Source: Polynucleobacter sp. (GTDB lineage: Bacteria; Pseudomonadota; Gammaproteobacteria; Burkholderiales; Burkholderiaceae). From it: a stretch of 64,000 nt of DNA. Positions within the stretch are counted from its first letter, which is position 1. The number at the start of each line of letters is the position of its first letter. Where the stretch lies: the NCBI RefSeq assembly GCF_030693775.1, contig NZ_JAUXZY010000004.1, positions 434,001 to 498,000 on the forward strand, read 5' to 3'. Positions 1-9,218 of the stretch are shown piece by piece. Made by a program: the position numbers and the translations under genes. The notes under the pieces were generated by a model that was not told where the DNA came from, did no database searches, and saw only the letters and a list, made by a program, of their open reading frames with translations.

Positions 1-1641
1 CCCCAGGTATTTGCTAATAGTGCCAGTATCTATTTCAATGGCGACATCCTGACCATGGAGGGCGCTAAGCCGCAGTATGTGGAAGCAGTTGTAGTGAAGG
101 ACAAGAAGATCGCTTATGTCGGTAAATTGCAAGATGCTTTAAATGGCGCTGGCGCCAATCCAGTGATGCATGATTTAAAGGGCCAAACTTTGTTACCGGG
201 CTTTATTGATGCCTGGGGCCACTTCACCTTGATTGCTCAGAACACGCTTGCCGTTAATTTAGGGTACTTTTCAAAGAATCCACCGACTACGACTCAGCAG
301 TTAATTAATCGCTTGAAAGCCGAGGCAAAGCCATTTAATGGCTGGATTATTGGTGCAGAGTATGCAGATGCTTTTCTGACCGACGGGCCGTTAACGATTG
401 CCCAGCTGGATAAAGCCTTTCCGAATCAACCCGTGTTTGTGAATAACATTTCTACCTTGACCGGGATTGTGAATACAGCCGGCTTAAATAAGTTGGGGAT
501 TACCAAAGATACCAAAGTGGAGCAAGGCATGATTCCGGTTGATCCCAAAACTGGAAAGCTCACGGGTGAATTGATTGGTAACCCAAACATCAGTGCCACG
601 GCGAAGGTGTTTGGTAGCTATTCCAAGGACTTGACCATAGAGACCTACCGTAAAGCAGAAACGATTTATGCCTCAAATGGCTTCACTACTGCGCAAAGCT
701 ATGAAACCACCACTCAAGATATTCAGAATATGGGTGAAGCTGTGGAGCGCAAGCTAATTAGTCTCGATCTGATTGCCTTGCCAACCTATGATGTAGTTGA
801 TCAATTGCTAGCCAGCAATAAAAATTATCCATTTGGGATTTACAGCAAGGGCGATGGCGGCTTTAAGGTTGCCGGAATCCTGGTATCCACTGATGGTGCG
901 CCCCAATTGCGTTTAGCCTATTTCAGTAAACCTTATGCAGATACAACTGGTCTCCCAAAGGATTGGCGCGGCATGGCGGTTATCACGCAAGATGCAGTGG
1001 ATCGTTACGCCAAGTTAGCCTACGAAAAAAACATCCAGTATTACGGCTATTCCAATGGCGATGCGGGGATTGATATGACGCTTTCTGCTATTGCAAAAGC
1101 AATTCGAGAGACAGGCGTTACCGAAGATCGCAGAACCGCTATTGCCCATTCCTTTTTTATTCGTGACGATCAATTGGATCAATACAAGGCCAATAAAATT
1201 CTTCCCCAATTTATGCCTAATCACATCTGGATGTATGGCGATGTGTATAGAAAAATTCTAGGCGAAGATAGGGCGAAAAATATGGTCCCCCTCAATTCAG
1301 CTAAGGCAAAAGGGATGCAATTCGGCATCCATAATGACACCCCATCGTCCGGTCCAAGTGTATTGTTTTCCATCTGGACTGCAGTGAATCGCCAAACATA
1401 CGGAGGCGCCACCTTAGGCCCCAATCAACGGATTGATCCCTATCTTGCACTGCGTGGATTTACTGCGGTCGCCGCCTATCAATATAAAGAAGAGGCATCC
1501 AAGGGCAGCATTACGACCGGAAAACTGGCTGATCTGGTTCTCCTAGATCGCAATCCTCTGAAAGTGAATCCTATGGAAATTAAGGATATTCAGATTGTGA
1601 AGACCATCAAGAATGGTAAAGATCTGTATGTTCGTCCATAG
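1..1641 (+). CDS. Exported YtcJ-like amidohydrolase, 5' end outside window, metal site degenerate
   Basis: The frame is open from base 1, and the codons before the first ATG (base 55) still read like the family N-terminus, so the true start and probably a signal peptide lie outside the window. The fold is amidohydrolase_3 (YtcJ-like): LLPGFID, SNGD, HNDTP and a C-terminal GKLADLVLLDRNPL strand. Numbering from base 55, three expected metal ligands are replaced: the first His of HxH is Trp54, the lysine position is Leu276, and the His before SNGD is Tyr332. His56, His365 and Asp428 remain. The intact paralogue at 5.5 kb has all six. Either the enzyme uses one metal in another way or it is not a hydrolase. 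Substrate unknown. Confidence 0.85.
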   Translation, partial: PQVFANSASIYFNGDILTMEGAKPQYVEAVVVKDKKIAYVGKLQDALNGAGANPVMHDLKGQTLLPGFIDAWGHFTLIAQNTLAVNLGYFSKNPPTTTQQLINRLKAEAKPFNGWIIGAEYADAFLTDGPLTIAQLDKAFPNQPVFVNNISTLTGIVNTAGLNKLGITKDTKVEQGMIPVDPKTGKLTGELIGNPNISATAKVFGSYSKDLTIETYRKAETIYASNGFTTAQSYETTTQDIQNMGEAVERKLISLDLIALPTYDVVDQLLASNKNYPFGIYSKGDGGFKVAGILVSTDGAPQLRLAYFSKPYADTTGLPKDWRGMAVITQDAVDRYAKLAYEKNIQYYGYSNGDAGIDMTLSAIAKAIRETGVTEDRRTAIAHSFFIRDDQLDQYKANKILPQFMPNHIWMYGDVYRKILGEDRAKNMVPLNSAKAKGMQFGIHNDTPSSGPSVLFSIWTAVNRQTYGGATLGPNQRIDPYLALRGFTAVAAYQYKEEASKGSITTGKLADLVLLDRNPLKVNPMEIKDIQIVKTIKNGKDLYVRP

Positions 1642-1797
1642 GTCAAGTAATCCTACGAGGATGCCCAGAATATTGAGACTGTAGTGACTAAAAATACAAG
1701 CCTGGAACAATAATCCTATAAAATTTATATCAGAAATGATGATGTTATCTAGCCCCTAGAGTAAGTAAGAACCCCCTAATAATTAGAGCTCAAGACA

Positions 1798-2592
1798 ATG
1801 AAAAAAACCTCAAAAATCTTCCTTTTTTGTGCAGCTGCATTTTTAGCGCAAACTGCATCCGCTCAGGGTAGTCGCGATGCCTCTCCCATTCCTAAAGTTT
1901 CAGACGAATGGCGCTTTGAAGTAACTCCCTATTTATGGGGTACCGGCATTCGAGGCACTGCAAATCTGAATAATGGTCTGGCCAAGTCCGCTGACATGTC
2001 CACTAGTAATGTGCTTAGTAACCTGAAATCCGGCGCCATGATTGCTGCTGAGGCGCACAAAGGTAAGTGGGGGATCATGGGCGACCTGGTCTCTGCTACC
2101 TTACAGAATTCGGGATCGGTTCCGGTTGAAGGCGGCGCGGCTACAGTTGCAGACAAGATTACGCTGCAGCAAACCATCTTAACTGGCGCTTTTACGTACA
2201 CCCTTGCCAATACAAAAGATGCCTATCTTGATGCCTTGCTTGGCGTTCGTGCAATTGATGTTACGGCTACACTCAGTGGAAGTTTGATGGGTACGCCTGA
2301 CAAAGAATCCATCTCTAAAAAGACCTCAACGGTTGACCCCATTATTGGCGCCAAGGGCCGCTACCGGATTGCCGATTCCACTTGGTATATCCCGTTTTAT
2401 GGCGATATTGGTAGTGGTGGTGGCACCACGGATTTAACCTGGCAAGTCATGGCTGGTATTGGCAAGACCTTTAATAAGATGGTGGATGCTTCCCTGACGT
2501 ATCGCGCTCTTTATTACGATATGAAAGACGGTGGTGTGCTGCAAAAGACCACCATGCTTGGGCCGCAAGTTGCCGTTACCTTTAAGTTTTGA
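1798..2592 (+). CDS. Outer-membrane beta-barrel protein
   Basis: 264 residues with a clear signal peptide (MKKTSK, hydrophobic core, cleavage near TASAQ). The mature part has alternating hydrophobic strands and aromatic belts typical of barrels (FEVTPYLWGTGIRG near residue 40) and ends in Phe (VAVTFKF), the usual C-terminal signature for BAM assembly. It resembles uncharacterised periplasm-facing barrel proteins of Burkholderiales. It lies 156 bp after the first amidohydrolase and 18 bp before a second outer-membrane-type gene, so a shared transcript is likely. A channel or uptake role for the substrate of the neighbouring hydrolases is inference only. Confidence 0.75.
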   Translation: MKKTSKIFLFCAAAFLAQTASAQGSRDASPIPKVSDEWRFEVTPYLWGTGIRGTANLNNGLAKSADMSTSNVLSNLKSGAMIAAEAHKGKWGIMGDLVSATLQNSGSVPVEGGAATVADKITLQQTILTGAFTYTLANTKDAYLDALLGVRAIDVTATLSGSLMGTPDKESISKKTSTVDPIIGAKGRYRIADSTWYIPFYGDIGSGGGTTDLTWQVMAGIGKTFNKMVDASLTYRALYYDMKDGGVLQKTTMLGPQVAVTFKF

Positions 2593-2610
2593 CCCCTTCA
2601 CATATCTTTT

Positions 2611-3453
2611 ATGAAATCCTTAAAAATTATCAGCACCCTATTGATCATGGGAGTATTACCCTGCACGGCATTAGCTCAGCAGGCAACCTCAAATACCTCA
2701 ATAGCCCCAGGCGCTGTTGATAAAGTTGGGATTGCAAAAAAATTAGCAAACCCGATTGCTAACATGATCTCAGTGCCATTGCAGTACGAGTTCAGCCGTG
2801 GCGTGGGAAGGAATCAAGGCGGCTCCGAGCAAACTTTGTTATTTCAGCCGGTAATACCATTTAATTTGGGTGGTGGTGATACCTTCATCGTGCGCCCCAT
2901 TGTGGCCGGCGTTAGAGAGGTGAGCGTTCAGGGTGCGAGTGGCCAGCCTTATTCTGGTTACGGTATTGCAAGCGTAACAATCGAATCGTTTTATGCGCCA
3001 AATACCAATTCTTCTTGGATTTGGGGTATTGGTCCCTATGCGCAATCGCCATCGGGTAATAGCGGCAAGTTTGGCTCTCAACAAACGGGTGCGGGTGTCA
3101 CGGGGGTAGTACTGAATCGCCATGGTCCATGGACCTATGGTTTGCTTGGTTATCAATCGTGGGAAGTGGGCGGTAATCCTGCATTTGGAACACAAAATAA
3201 TTTATATGGCCAGCCATTTCTCGCTTACACGAATAAAGATGCTTGGACTTTTACAACCAATATGGAAGCACTTTATAACTACGATACCCGTCGTACCTCA
3301 AACCCGCTCTATGCTGGAGTCTCCAAACTTGCAGTGATCGATGGCATACCATTCTCTTTTAGTGCTGGTCCCATGTATTACGTCAGTAACACACCGGGCG
3401 GCGCATCGGGCTGGGGTGCTCGCGCAACCGTCACCCTAGTTGTTCTGAAATAA
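2611..3453 (+). CDS. Outer-membrane transporter-like protein (neuromedin U-like fold)
   Basis: 280 residues with a signal peptide (MKSLKIISTLLIMG, cleavage near ALAQQ). The motif ANPIANMISVPLQYEF followed by glycine-rich strands and 'LLFQPVIPFNLG' is characteristic of the bacterial 'neuromedin U / transporter' barrel annotation group. Its role is not established in that group. It starts 18 bp after the preceding barrel gene and ends 40 bp before the secreted lipase, so the three likely form one transcript. Function beyond an envelope location is not known. Confidence 0.75.
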   Translation: MKSLKIISTLLIMGVLPCTALAQQATSNTSIAPGAVDKVGIAKKLANPIANMISVPLQYEFSRGVGRNQGGSEQTLLFQPVIPFNLGGGDTFIVRPIVAGVREVSVQGASGQPYSGYGIASVTIESFYAPNTNSSWIWGIGPYAQSPSGNSGKFGSQQTGAGVTGVVLNRHGPWTYGLLGYQSWEVGGNPAFGTQNNLYGQPFLAYTNKDAWTFTTNMEALYNYDTRRTSNPLYAGVSKLAVIDGIPFSFSAGPMYYVSNTPGGASGWGARATVTLVVLK

Positions 3454-3493
3454 GCCACCTAATTTCAATACTTTCTATTCTCTGGAGTTAAAT

Positions 3494-4792
3494 ATGAGAA
3501 AGCTACTTTCTACATTAATCATTGGCTCTACCTTAGCTTTTTCTTTTGCTGCAGTTAATGCCAATCCATCGATGCCACCCTTCTATGCCGATGTCATGAA
3601 AATGACGCCCGAAGGCAAATTAGGGCAAGTCATCAAACAAGAAAAAATTATCACCCCAGTCAAGGGGGCACAGGCTTGGAAGATTGCCTATATTTCATCG
3701 GATGTTGCTGGGCGGGCAACCATCTCTACTGGTCTAGTAGTTGCACCAGTTGGGCAAGCTCCTAAAGAGGGGCGTCCCGTATTGGCATGGGCGCATGGCA
3801 CAACAGGAACCGCTCAAAATTGTGGACCTTCGCAGGTGACTAATCCAGTAGTACCGCTCAATCAGTATTTCTTGGTGGGTGGTAATTCGTGGACGGACTA
3901 TGGCATTCCAAATCTTGAGGAGTTTATTAAAGAGGGCTATGTCATCGTAGCTACGGATTATCAAGGCTTGGGTGGGGGTGGCAAGCATCAATACGCAGTG
4001 GCAGGTAGCAATGGCCGTGATTTAATTAATTCAGCGCGGGCAGCAATTTCCATGAAAGATACTGGGGCAGGTAAGCGTACCATTTTTTATGGCTGGTCGC
4101 AGGGCGGCGGGGCAACGATTGCTGCCGCTAGCTTAGGCGACTACCTCAAGAAGAAGGGTGCCGTGACCGATGATTTGCAGGTCCTAGGATTTGTTGCCAT
4201 GGCTCCCGATGATGCTGGGGTGATGATCCAAAACGCCACTAAAGATCAGGCGTCTGCTGATAAAGCCATTAACGGACTGATTCAGTTATTTTCCGACAAT
4301 GTATTTAACTTCTCCCATTTTACGATGACGATGTGGGGCACTCAAGCAGCCTATCCCAATCTTAAGCTCAGTGATCTATTTACAGATCAGGGTTCCAAAG
4401 TGATCGATCAAGTGCTCTTGAATAAATGCATGCATGTGACTTCCGATACCTTCAATTACACCTATGGCAATCAGTTCAAAACTCTTCTGCGTGATAAGCC
4501 TGTTAATACCATGCCCTGGGTAAAGGCCCTAATTGATGGCAGCGTTTTGCCCGTGAAGCCGGTCGCACCGGTGGTGATTTATTGGGGCACGAAAGACACT
4601 GCCGTGCCGCCAATCATGCACGAACTGTATCAAAAACAAATGTGCGCCATGGGTGGCAATATTGAGCGCATTCAGTTACCGGGTGAGCAAACGCATTTCT
4701 CAACACCTGGGTTATCAGCCCCCATGTATTTGACCTGGGTTAAAGACCGCTTGGCAGGTAAGCCGTTACCTAATGGCTGTCCAAAAAGCTAA
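3494..4792 (+). CDS. Secretory lipase-family alpha/beta hydrolase
   Basis: 432 residues with a Sec signal peptide (MRKLLSTLIIGSTLAFSFA, cleavage after VNA). The layout matches the secretory lipase (LIP) family: an oxyanion-side motif AHGTTG, nucleophile elbow GWSQGG with Ser202, acid in WGTKDTAVPP (Asp368) and His401 in QTHFSTP, so the triad looks complete. Four or more Cys suggest disulfides, in keeping with export. It should hydrolyse esters or small lipids in the periplasm or outside the cell. It is preceded by SD-like TGGAG 8 bases before ATG and follows two outer-membrane genes. The exact substrate cannot be read from sequence. Confidence 0.85.
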   Translation: MRKLLSTLIIGSTLAFSFAAVNANPSMPPFYADVMKMTPEGKLGQVIKQEKIITPVKGAQAWKIAYISSDVAGRATISTGLVVAPVGQAPKEGRPVLAWAHGTTGTAQNCGPSQVTNPVVPLNQYFLVGGNSWTDYGIPNLEEFIKEGYVIVATDYQGLGGGGKHQYAVAGSNGRDLINSARAAISMKDTGAGKRTIFYGWSQGGGATIAAASLGDYLKKKGAVTDDLQVLGFVAMAPDDAGVMIQNATKDQASADKAINGLIQLFSDNVFNFSHFTMTMWGTQAAYPNLKLSDLFTDQGSKVIDQVLLNKCMHVTSDTFNYTYGNQFKTLLRDKPVNTMPWVKALIDGSVLPVKPVAPVVIYWGTKDTAVPPIMHELYQKQMCAMGGNIERIQLPGEQTHFSTPGLSAPMYLTWVKDRLAGKPLPNGCPKS

Positions 4793-4870
4793 ATAATATA
4801 ATGCATCAAATAATCGTTAACTTTTCGGGTGGCTTTTATTTAATTATTGGCTACTAAGCGTTCGTAATCG

Positions 4871-5146
4871 TTATTTATAAATCTCCTTTCGATTGCCAAT
4901 ACGCAAAATAAGGATACAGATGGTTTTATCCTGAATGCTTGCAATGATGCGAAAATCTCCAACTCGGTACTTCCAAAATTCACCAAGTGTTGATCCTTTG
5001 AGCGCTTCACCATTTTTTCTAGGATCAACTTGGGTAGCAAGCCGTTCCTTCAGAAATTTTAATATTCGTTTTGCTATTTGGGGATCGAGTTTTCCTAATT
5101 CTTTTTTTGCTGCCGGATCAAATTCAATCTGCCAAACCAAGTTCAC
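4871..5146 (-). CDS. RelE/ParE-family toxin
   Basis: 91 residues of the compact RelE/ParE fold: N-terminal helix with FDPAAKKELGKLD, then ALKGSTLGEFWKYRVGDFRIIASI and the closing strand ILRIGNRKEIYK. The RVGDFRII motif and basic C-terminus fit the mRNA-interferase group rather than gyrase-targeting ParE, although sequence alone does not settle this. The start is a GTG lying inside the 3' end of the antitoxin gene (23-bp overlap), which implies translational coupling. The gene is convergent with the lipase gene, 78 bp away. Confidence 0.85.
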   Translation of the reverse strand: MNLVWQIEFDPAAKKELGKLDPQIAKRILKFLKERLATQVDPRKNGEALKGSTLGEFWKYRVGDFRIIASIQDKTICILILRIGNRKEIYK

Positions 5147-5348
5147 GCTCCAGTTGGTTTAATTTAATGGCTTTCGTTTTGCCATTTTTTATATTACTCA
5201 GCCGCTTTTCAGCTAAGTAGAGATCCTCTAGATTATCTAGGTATTCTAGAATCGCCTCGCGCGCATAAAATGTTTTAGTGCGGCCAGTTTTCTTGGCTAA
5301 ATTACCAAGGCGTAATTCAATTTCTTCAGGCAATCGAATTGCTAACAT
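5124..5348 (-). CDS. RelB/DinJ-type antitoxin
   Basis: 74 residues. The N-terminal half (MLAIRLPEEIELRLGNLAKKTG) is a ribbon-helix-helix DNA-binding domain, and the rest is a charged helix expected to wrap the toxin. A perfect Shine-Dalgarno (AAGGAGGT, 5 bases before ATG) fixes the start and fits the need for excess antitoxin. It is the first gene of the pair and overlaps the toxin gene. An 18-bp palindrome lies 15 bp upstream and is the likely operator for autorepression. Confidence 0.85.
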   Translation of the reverse strand: MLAIRLPEEIELRLGNLAKKTGRTKTFYAREAILEYLDNLEDLYLAEKRLSNIKNGKTKAIKLNQLERELGLAD

Positions 5349-5363
5349 ACTACCTCCTTAAAA

Positions 5364-5381
5364 TGCTATACAAGTATAGCA
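5364..5381. promoter_or_regulatory. Operator palindrome of the RelBE-type module
   Basis: TGCTATACAAGTATAGCA is a perfect inverted repeat (8-bp arms, 2-bp spacer) centred about 25 bp before the antitoxin start. Ribbon-helix-helix antitoxins of this family bind such symmetric sites, so this is the expected place for RelB-RelE autoregulation. Binding is inference. Confidence 0.7.
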
Positions 5382-5536
5382 AAATAGGACTCTATTGGCA
5401 ATGACCACAAGCAAACTCGATAAATCGCCTGATGTCAGGCTCAGCCTATCTGCCCTTGGTAACCCTCCTCTATAAAATAAGCCAAAGATCGTTTTTCTAT
5501 GTCTAAAATAAGACTATTCAATTCTAGAGAGTCATC

Positions 5537-7240
5537 ATGAAAATCGCTTCTCAATTCCTTGCGCTCGCCCTCTTGGCCCAATGCGGATTTGCGCTTGCCA
5601 AAGGCAATGCCGATACGATTTTTTATGGCGGCCCGGTGGTTACCGTGAATGCAAAGAATGAAGAGGTGCAGGCAATTGCTGTGCAGGGTGGGAAAATTGT
5701 TGCGCTGGGCACAAAGGATGCGATCACCAAAGACTGGCAATCCAAGACAACGCAGGTCATTGATTTAAAGGGGCAGACCCTGATGCCTGGTTTTGTCGAG
5801 CCCCACGTTCATATTATGGTGACTGCAGTATTTGAGGGCCTTGGACTTAACTTAAGTAACTTTACCCTGCCCTACGACACTAAAGAGACCCTCATTGCAA
5901 AAATGAAAGCGCATCTCAAGACAATTCCGCCCGGGGGTTGGCTTTTTGGTTTTGGGGTAGATCCATCGCGCACAAGTCCATTTATGTCAGAACTTACGGC
6001 AGATGATTTAGATAAAGTATCTAAAGACGTACCCATTTTTATTGTCAATCAATCGGGCCATATTGGGTATGTGAATAACAAGGCAATCGAACTTGCTGGC
6101 ATTACGAATAAGACCCCGAACCCTGCCGGTGGCGGGATTTATGTGAAGGATGCACAAGGAAGGCTGACGGGAAAATTGGTTGAGCCACCTTCTTACTTAG
6201 CATTTATGGCAAAGATGCCAGTGCCAACCGAGGCGCAATTGTTTGGCGCTATCCAGCAAACGATGAAGCGGTTTGCAGCAACGGGAGTAACCACGGCCTC
6301 CGAGATGAGTGTTGGCGGCAATTTCGGGGTGGATAAAGAGATTGCAATTTATCGGGCAATCTTTGCAAAGAATGCATCCCCTATTCGCATGCGTGGCTAT
6401 CTCTTCAGTCAGGCTTTGCCAGAAGGCTATAAGACCATCAAACCCAATGATGGCGATGATATGTTGCGTTTTATTGGGATTAAATACATCTCGGATGGAT
6501 CAACCCAGGGCTTAACTGCAGCTTTAAATGATCCCTACACTTACCCAAAGGGCTCAAAGTGGAGCGGCGCCCTTAATTATAGAGATGCTGATATCCAAGC
6601 CTCGATGAAGTCTTACTTTGATCAGGGTTGGCAGATTTCAACGCACTCCAATGGCGATAAGGCAATTGAACAAGCACTGAATAGTTACTCTAAATTACTA
6701 GCGGGCAATCCGAAGCCGCAAGATCGCCGTTTGCGGATTGAGCATTTCACTGTAAATAATGAATCTCAGACCAAGAGAGCAGTGCAGCTTGGTGTGGTTC
6801 CTAGCTTTACGATTGGGCATGTGCATTATTGGGGATCGGCATTTGATAACTTTATTATTGGGCCAGAGCGAGCCAAGCGCATTGATCCCGCCGGCGAAAT
6901 CAAACGTTTAGGTGGAAAATTCACATTGCACAGCGATACACCGGTTTCGAATGTAGGCCCCCTCAATTACATAACCGAAGCAGTTACTCGCGTATGGCAG
7001 TTATCACCCAAAAAAGTATTGGGCCCAGACCAAGTCATTAGTGTCGATGATGCCATTCGTGCTGTCACTATTGATGCGGCATACCAAATTTTTGCTGACA
7101 ATAAGGTGGGCAGCCTAGAAGTAGGCAAGCAAGCCGACTTTGTCGTACTAGAAAAAAATCCGCGTACCACTCCGGCTGCAGATATTCGGGATATTAAGGT
7201 TAAAGAAACCTGGGTAGACGGCAAAAAGCAGACTTGGTAA
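5537..7240 (+). CDS. Exported YtcJ-like amidohydrolase
   Basis: 567 residues with a signal peptide (MKIASQFLALALLAQCGFALA). A complete amidohydrolase_3 metal site is visible: HxH at His90/His92 in GFVEPHVH, Lys316 in IGIKYISDG, His370 in THSNGD, His403 in RIEHF and Asp467 in LHSDTP. The last 60 residues form the usual beta-sandwich return (GKQADFVVLEKNPR). The family hydrolyses amides, formamides or cyclic ureides, and an exported form acts in the periplasm. SD-like GAGAG stands 9 bases before ATG. It is a full-active-site paralogue of the gene at the window start. Substrate unknown. Confidence 0.88.
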   Translation: MKIASQFLALALLAQCGFALAKGNADTIFYGGPVVTVNAKNEEVQAIAVQGGKIVALGTKDAITKDWQSKTTQVIDLKGQTLMPGFVEPHVHIMVTAVFEGLGLNLSNFTLPYDTKETLIAKMKAHLKTIPPGGWLFGFGVDPSRTSPFMSELTADDLDKVSKDVPIFIVNQSGHIGYVNNKAIELAGITNKTPNPAGGGIYVKDAQGRLTGKLVEPPSYLAFMAKMPVPTEAQLFGAIQQTMKRFAATGVTTASEMSVGGNFGVDKEIAIYRAIFAKNASPIRMRGYLFSQALPEGYKTIKPNDGDDMLRFIGIKYISDGSTQGLTAALNDPYTYPKGSKWSGALNYRDADIQASMKSYFDQGWQISTHSNGDKAIEQALNSYSKLLAGNPKPQDRRLRIEHFTVNNESQTKRAVQLGVVPSFTIGHVHYWGSAFDNFIIGPERAKRIDPAGEIKRLGGKFTLHSDTPVSNVGPLNYITEAVTRVWQLSPKKVLGPDQVISVDDAIRAVTIDAAYQIFADNKVGSLEVGKQADFVVLEKNPRTTPAADIRDIKVKETWVDGKKQTW

Positions 7241-7266
7241 GGCTTCTATAGTTAAGCGGCGAGGTT

Positions 7267-8091
7267 TTAAAAATTGAATGACACCTTGCTATAAACAGAC
7301 CAATCGTATTGAAGATACGATTGGACAATTTGCTTGCTTGCGCCAACTGCAAATAAAAAGTGTTTGTTCACGCGGTGCGTCACCATGCCATCAATGGGAA
7401 TAAACCAGCCCCCACCAGCAGAGTTAAAGACTGCGCCATTTTCATCCCATAGTCGCAGTTGTGTATTGGCACTTAATCGAAATCCAACGGTGGGAAAGAG
7501 TTGGAGATTGCGTATCAATGATGGCTGATTGGGATTTACTTGAAACGAATTGCTTTTCGTATCAAAGCCATACATATAGCGCGCCAGGGGTGAGAAGTCT
7601 GTAATCTCTAAGGGGTTATTCCCCTTGGGCCTAAAGCTAGCGCCAATCTGAGGCCCAGCTGCCCACTGGCCGTTATTGCCAAAAGGAAAAATGACCCGAG
7701 CACCTAAATTTGCGCCCCATCTTGGTAGGAAGTTGGGGTGGTTTCCCCAAAAGGTGAGCATTGTATTGCCTTCGCTGTAGCGATCAGAGGAGCTGATGGG
7801 GATGCCAGGGCCGTATGCCCGCACATACGATGTATCCAGACGCAAAGTGCCATTAAAGCGATGGATGTTCAGGGGCTGATAGTAGCGTAGCCGAATGGTG
7901 TTGTTGTAGACCTCACTTCCTTGCGAGTCATGGTAGCCCCAAAACTCTAAAATGCGATCCCGATCATATTGCTCTGAGATATTTTCAAACCGAGATGAAA
8001 ACTTGTTTTCATCTTCTGATGCAAATGCAAATCCAACCATTAGCTGGGCGGATGAAATGAGTACAACAATCTTAAATAGAGTTTTGCTCAA
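7267..8091 (-). CDS. Outer-membrane protein, porin-like
   Basis: 274 residues, signal peptide MSKTLFKIVVLISSAQLMVGFAFA. The mature chain has barrel-like strands (NNTIRLRYYQPLN, NGTLRLDTSYVR, LGARVIFPFG) and ends in Phe (SKVSFNF). No known family name comes to mind with certainty. It is convergent with the 5.5-kb amidohydrolase (26 bp between stops) and follows another minus-strand barrel gene about 100 bp upstream, so the pair may be co-transcribed. A role in envelope permeability is inference. Confidence 0.7.
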   Translation of the reverse strand: MSKTLFKIVVLISSAQLMVGFAFASEDENKFSSRFENISEQYDRDRILEFWGYHDSQGSEVYNNTIRLRYYQPLNIHRFNGTLRLDTSYVRAYGPGIPISSSDRYSEGNTMLTFWGNHPNFLPRWGANLGARVIFPFGNNGQWAAGPQIGASFRPKGNNPLEITDFSPLARYMYGFDTKSNSFQVNPNQPSLIRNLQLFPTVGFRLSANTQLRLWDENGAVFNSAGGGWFIPIDGMVTHRVNKHFLFAVGASKQIVQSYLQYDWSVYSKVSFNF

Positions 8092-8193
8092 CTAAGCCTC
8101 ATCAGGACTCAACACTTCAAGTTACAGTTAGGAATAAATTATAAAAGTAACTTTTGCTGCGGCTTGAAATCGATGGGTGCGTGTTATGGATGC

Positions 8194-9078
8194 CTAAAAT
8201 GCCTTGGCATAACGCACAACAAGACGATTGCTTTCCATGAAACCATTCATCGTAGTAATGTCGTTGCCGTATTGAACAGTAAATCGACCGACGCGCGTGT
8301 GGGCTACGCCACTGACGAAATAGCGCTGGGTAACGAGGGTATTGTTGCGCTCCACTCCATTCCATGCAGTTTCACCGCCGGTAACGTAGACATACGTTGC
8401 CCCTACCGTATAGGTTTGATTAATCCGGTAAATGGGTCCGGCTTGGGCGGTATACAAGGGTTTTTGCGTAAGCTGCAGATTTTGATTGGATAAACAGGCT
8501 GCAGCGCATGCACTATTGGCACCAAACCAGGTGGAGTCGACGGCAACTGCAGCATCGATATTTTTGCTGATAGGGCGCTGGTAGCCCATTTGTAATGCTT
8601 GCGCATATCGATTGCTGCCTAGATTAAAGGCCTTGGCATTGGAATACTCACCCGTAGGTAAATAAAGATATCCGGCAACTCCAAAATATGTCCGAGTGGC
8701 ATGATTGGCGTAGGGCCAAATTGCCGTCACAATGGCGGAGTCTGTCATGCCCTTGCTGCCCGGAAAGGCTGCAAGGGAGCCATCGGTTGAGAGGGCGCCA
8801 GTTCCGGTTTGTAGGTAAGTGACGGCCGGCAGCGAGCCAATGGTGTAAGTGTGCGTTAACCGTAAAAATACAGCATTGCTTTCGAGCTTGGGATCCTGGC
8901 CGGTGTTGACGCCGTTCCGAAATAGGTCATTATTTTGGCTGTTGACGTAGGATATGGTTACCGCATTAATATTGGGTGGTGGAGCAACAATGTCACCCGG
9001 CTGCAGGTCAATGCCCAAGGCATGCCGTGACAGGCCGCTTAAAGCGCTTAAAAGGAGTAAATAAGCTGCATTTTTCAT
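8194..9078 (-). CDS. Outer-membrane transporter of the MetA-pathway type
   Basis: The frame opens at 9201, but only from base 9078 (MKNAAYLLLLSALSGLS) does it look like a signal peptide, so that start is chosen; GGAG stands 3 bases before it. The mature start, DLQPGDIVAPPPNINAVTISY, and repeated TYLQTG, YQRPISKNIDAAVAVDSTWF strands match the 'phenol MetA pathway / transporter' barrel family (PF13557-like). The family is thought to help hydrophobic compounds cross the outer membrane. One disulfide-forming loop is suggested by CAAAC. It ends in YAKAF (C-terminal Phe). Confidence 0.75.
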   Translation of the reverse strand: MKNAAYLLLLSALSGLSRHALGIDLQPGDIVAPPPNINAVTISYVNSQNNDLFRNGVNTGQDPKLESNAVFLRLTHTYTIGSLPAVTYLQTGTGALSTDGSLAAFPGSKGMTDSAIVTAIWPYANHATRTYFGVAGYLYLPTGEYSNAKAFNLGSNRYAQALQMGYQRPISKNIDAAVAVDSTWFGANSACAAACLSNQNLQLTQKPLYTAQAGPIYRINQTYTVGATYVYVTGGETAWNGVERNNTLVTQRYFVSGVAHTRVGRFTVQYGNDITTMNGFMESNRLVVRYAKAF

Positions 9079-9218
9079 CGACTCCATTCTACTGAATCGG
9101 GTAGCTAGGTTAGTCAAAAGCCACCATGAGTTGTTTAGGATCGGATTTGGAGTGCAAACCATCCTATTTTTGCAATTTCTATTACAGTAGGCTGTTACCA
9201 AAAATTAATAGGAGCCAT

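Noticed and set aside
8164..8493. A 109-codon reading frame on the plus strand
   Set aside because: It is fully antisense to the outer-membrane transporter gene, has no SD and no family features.
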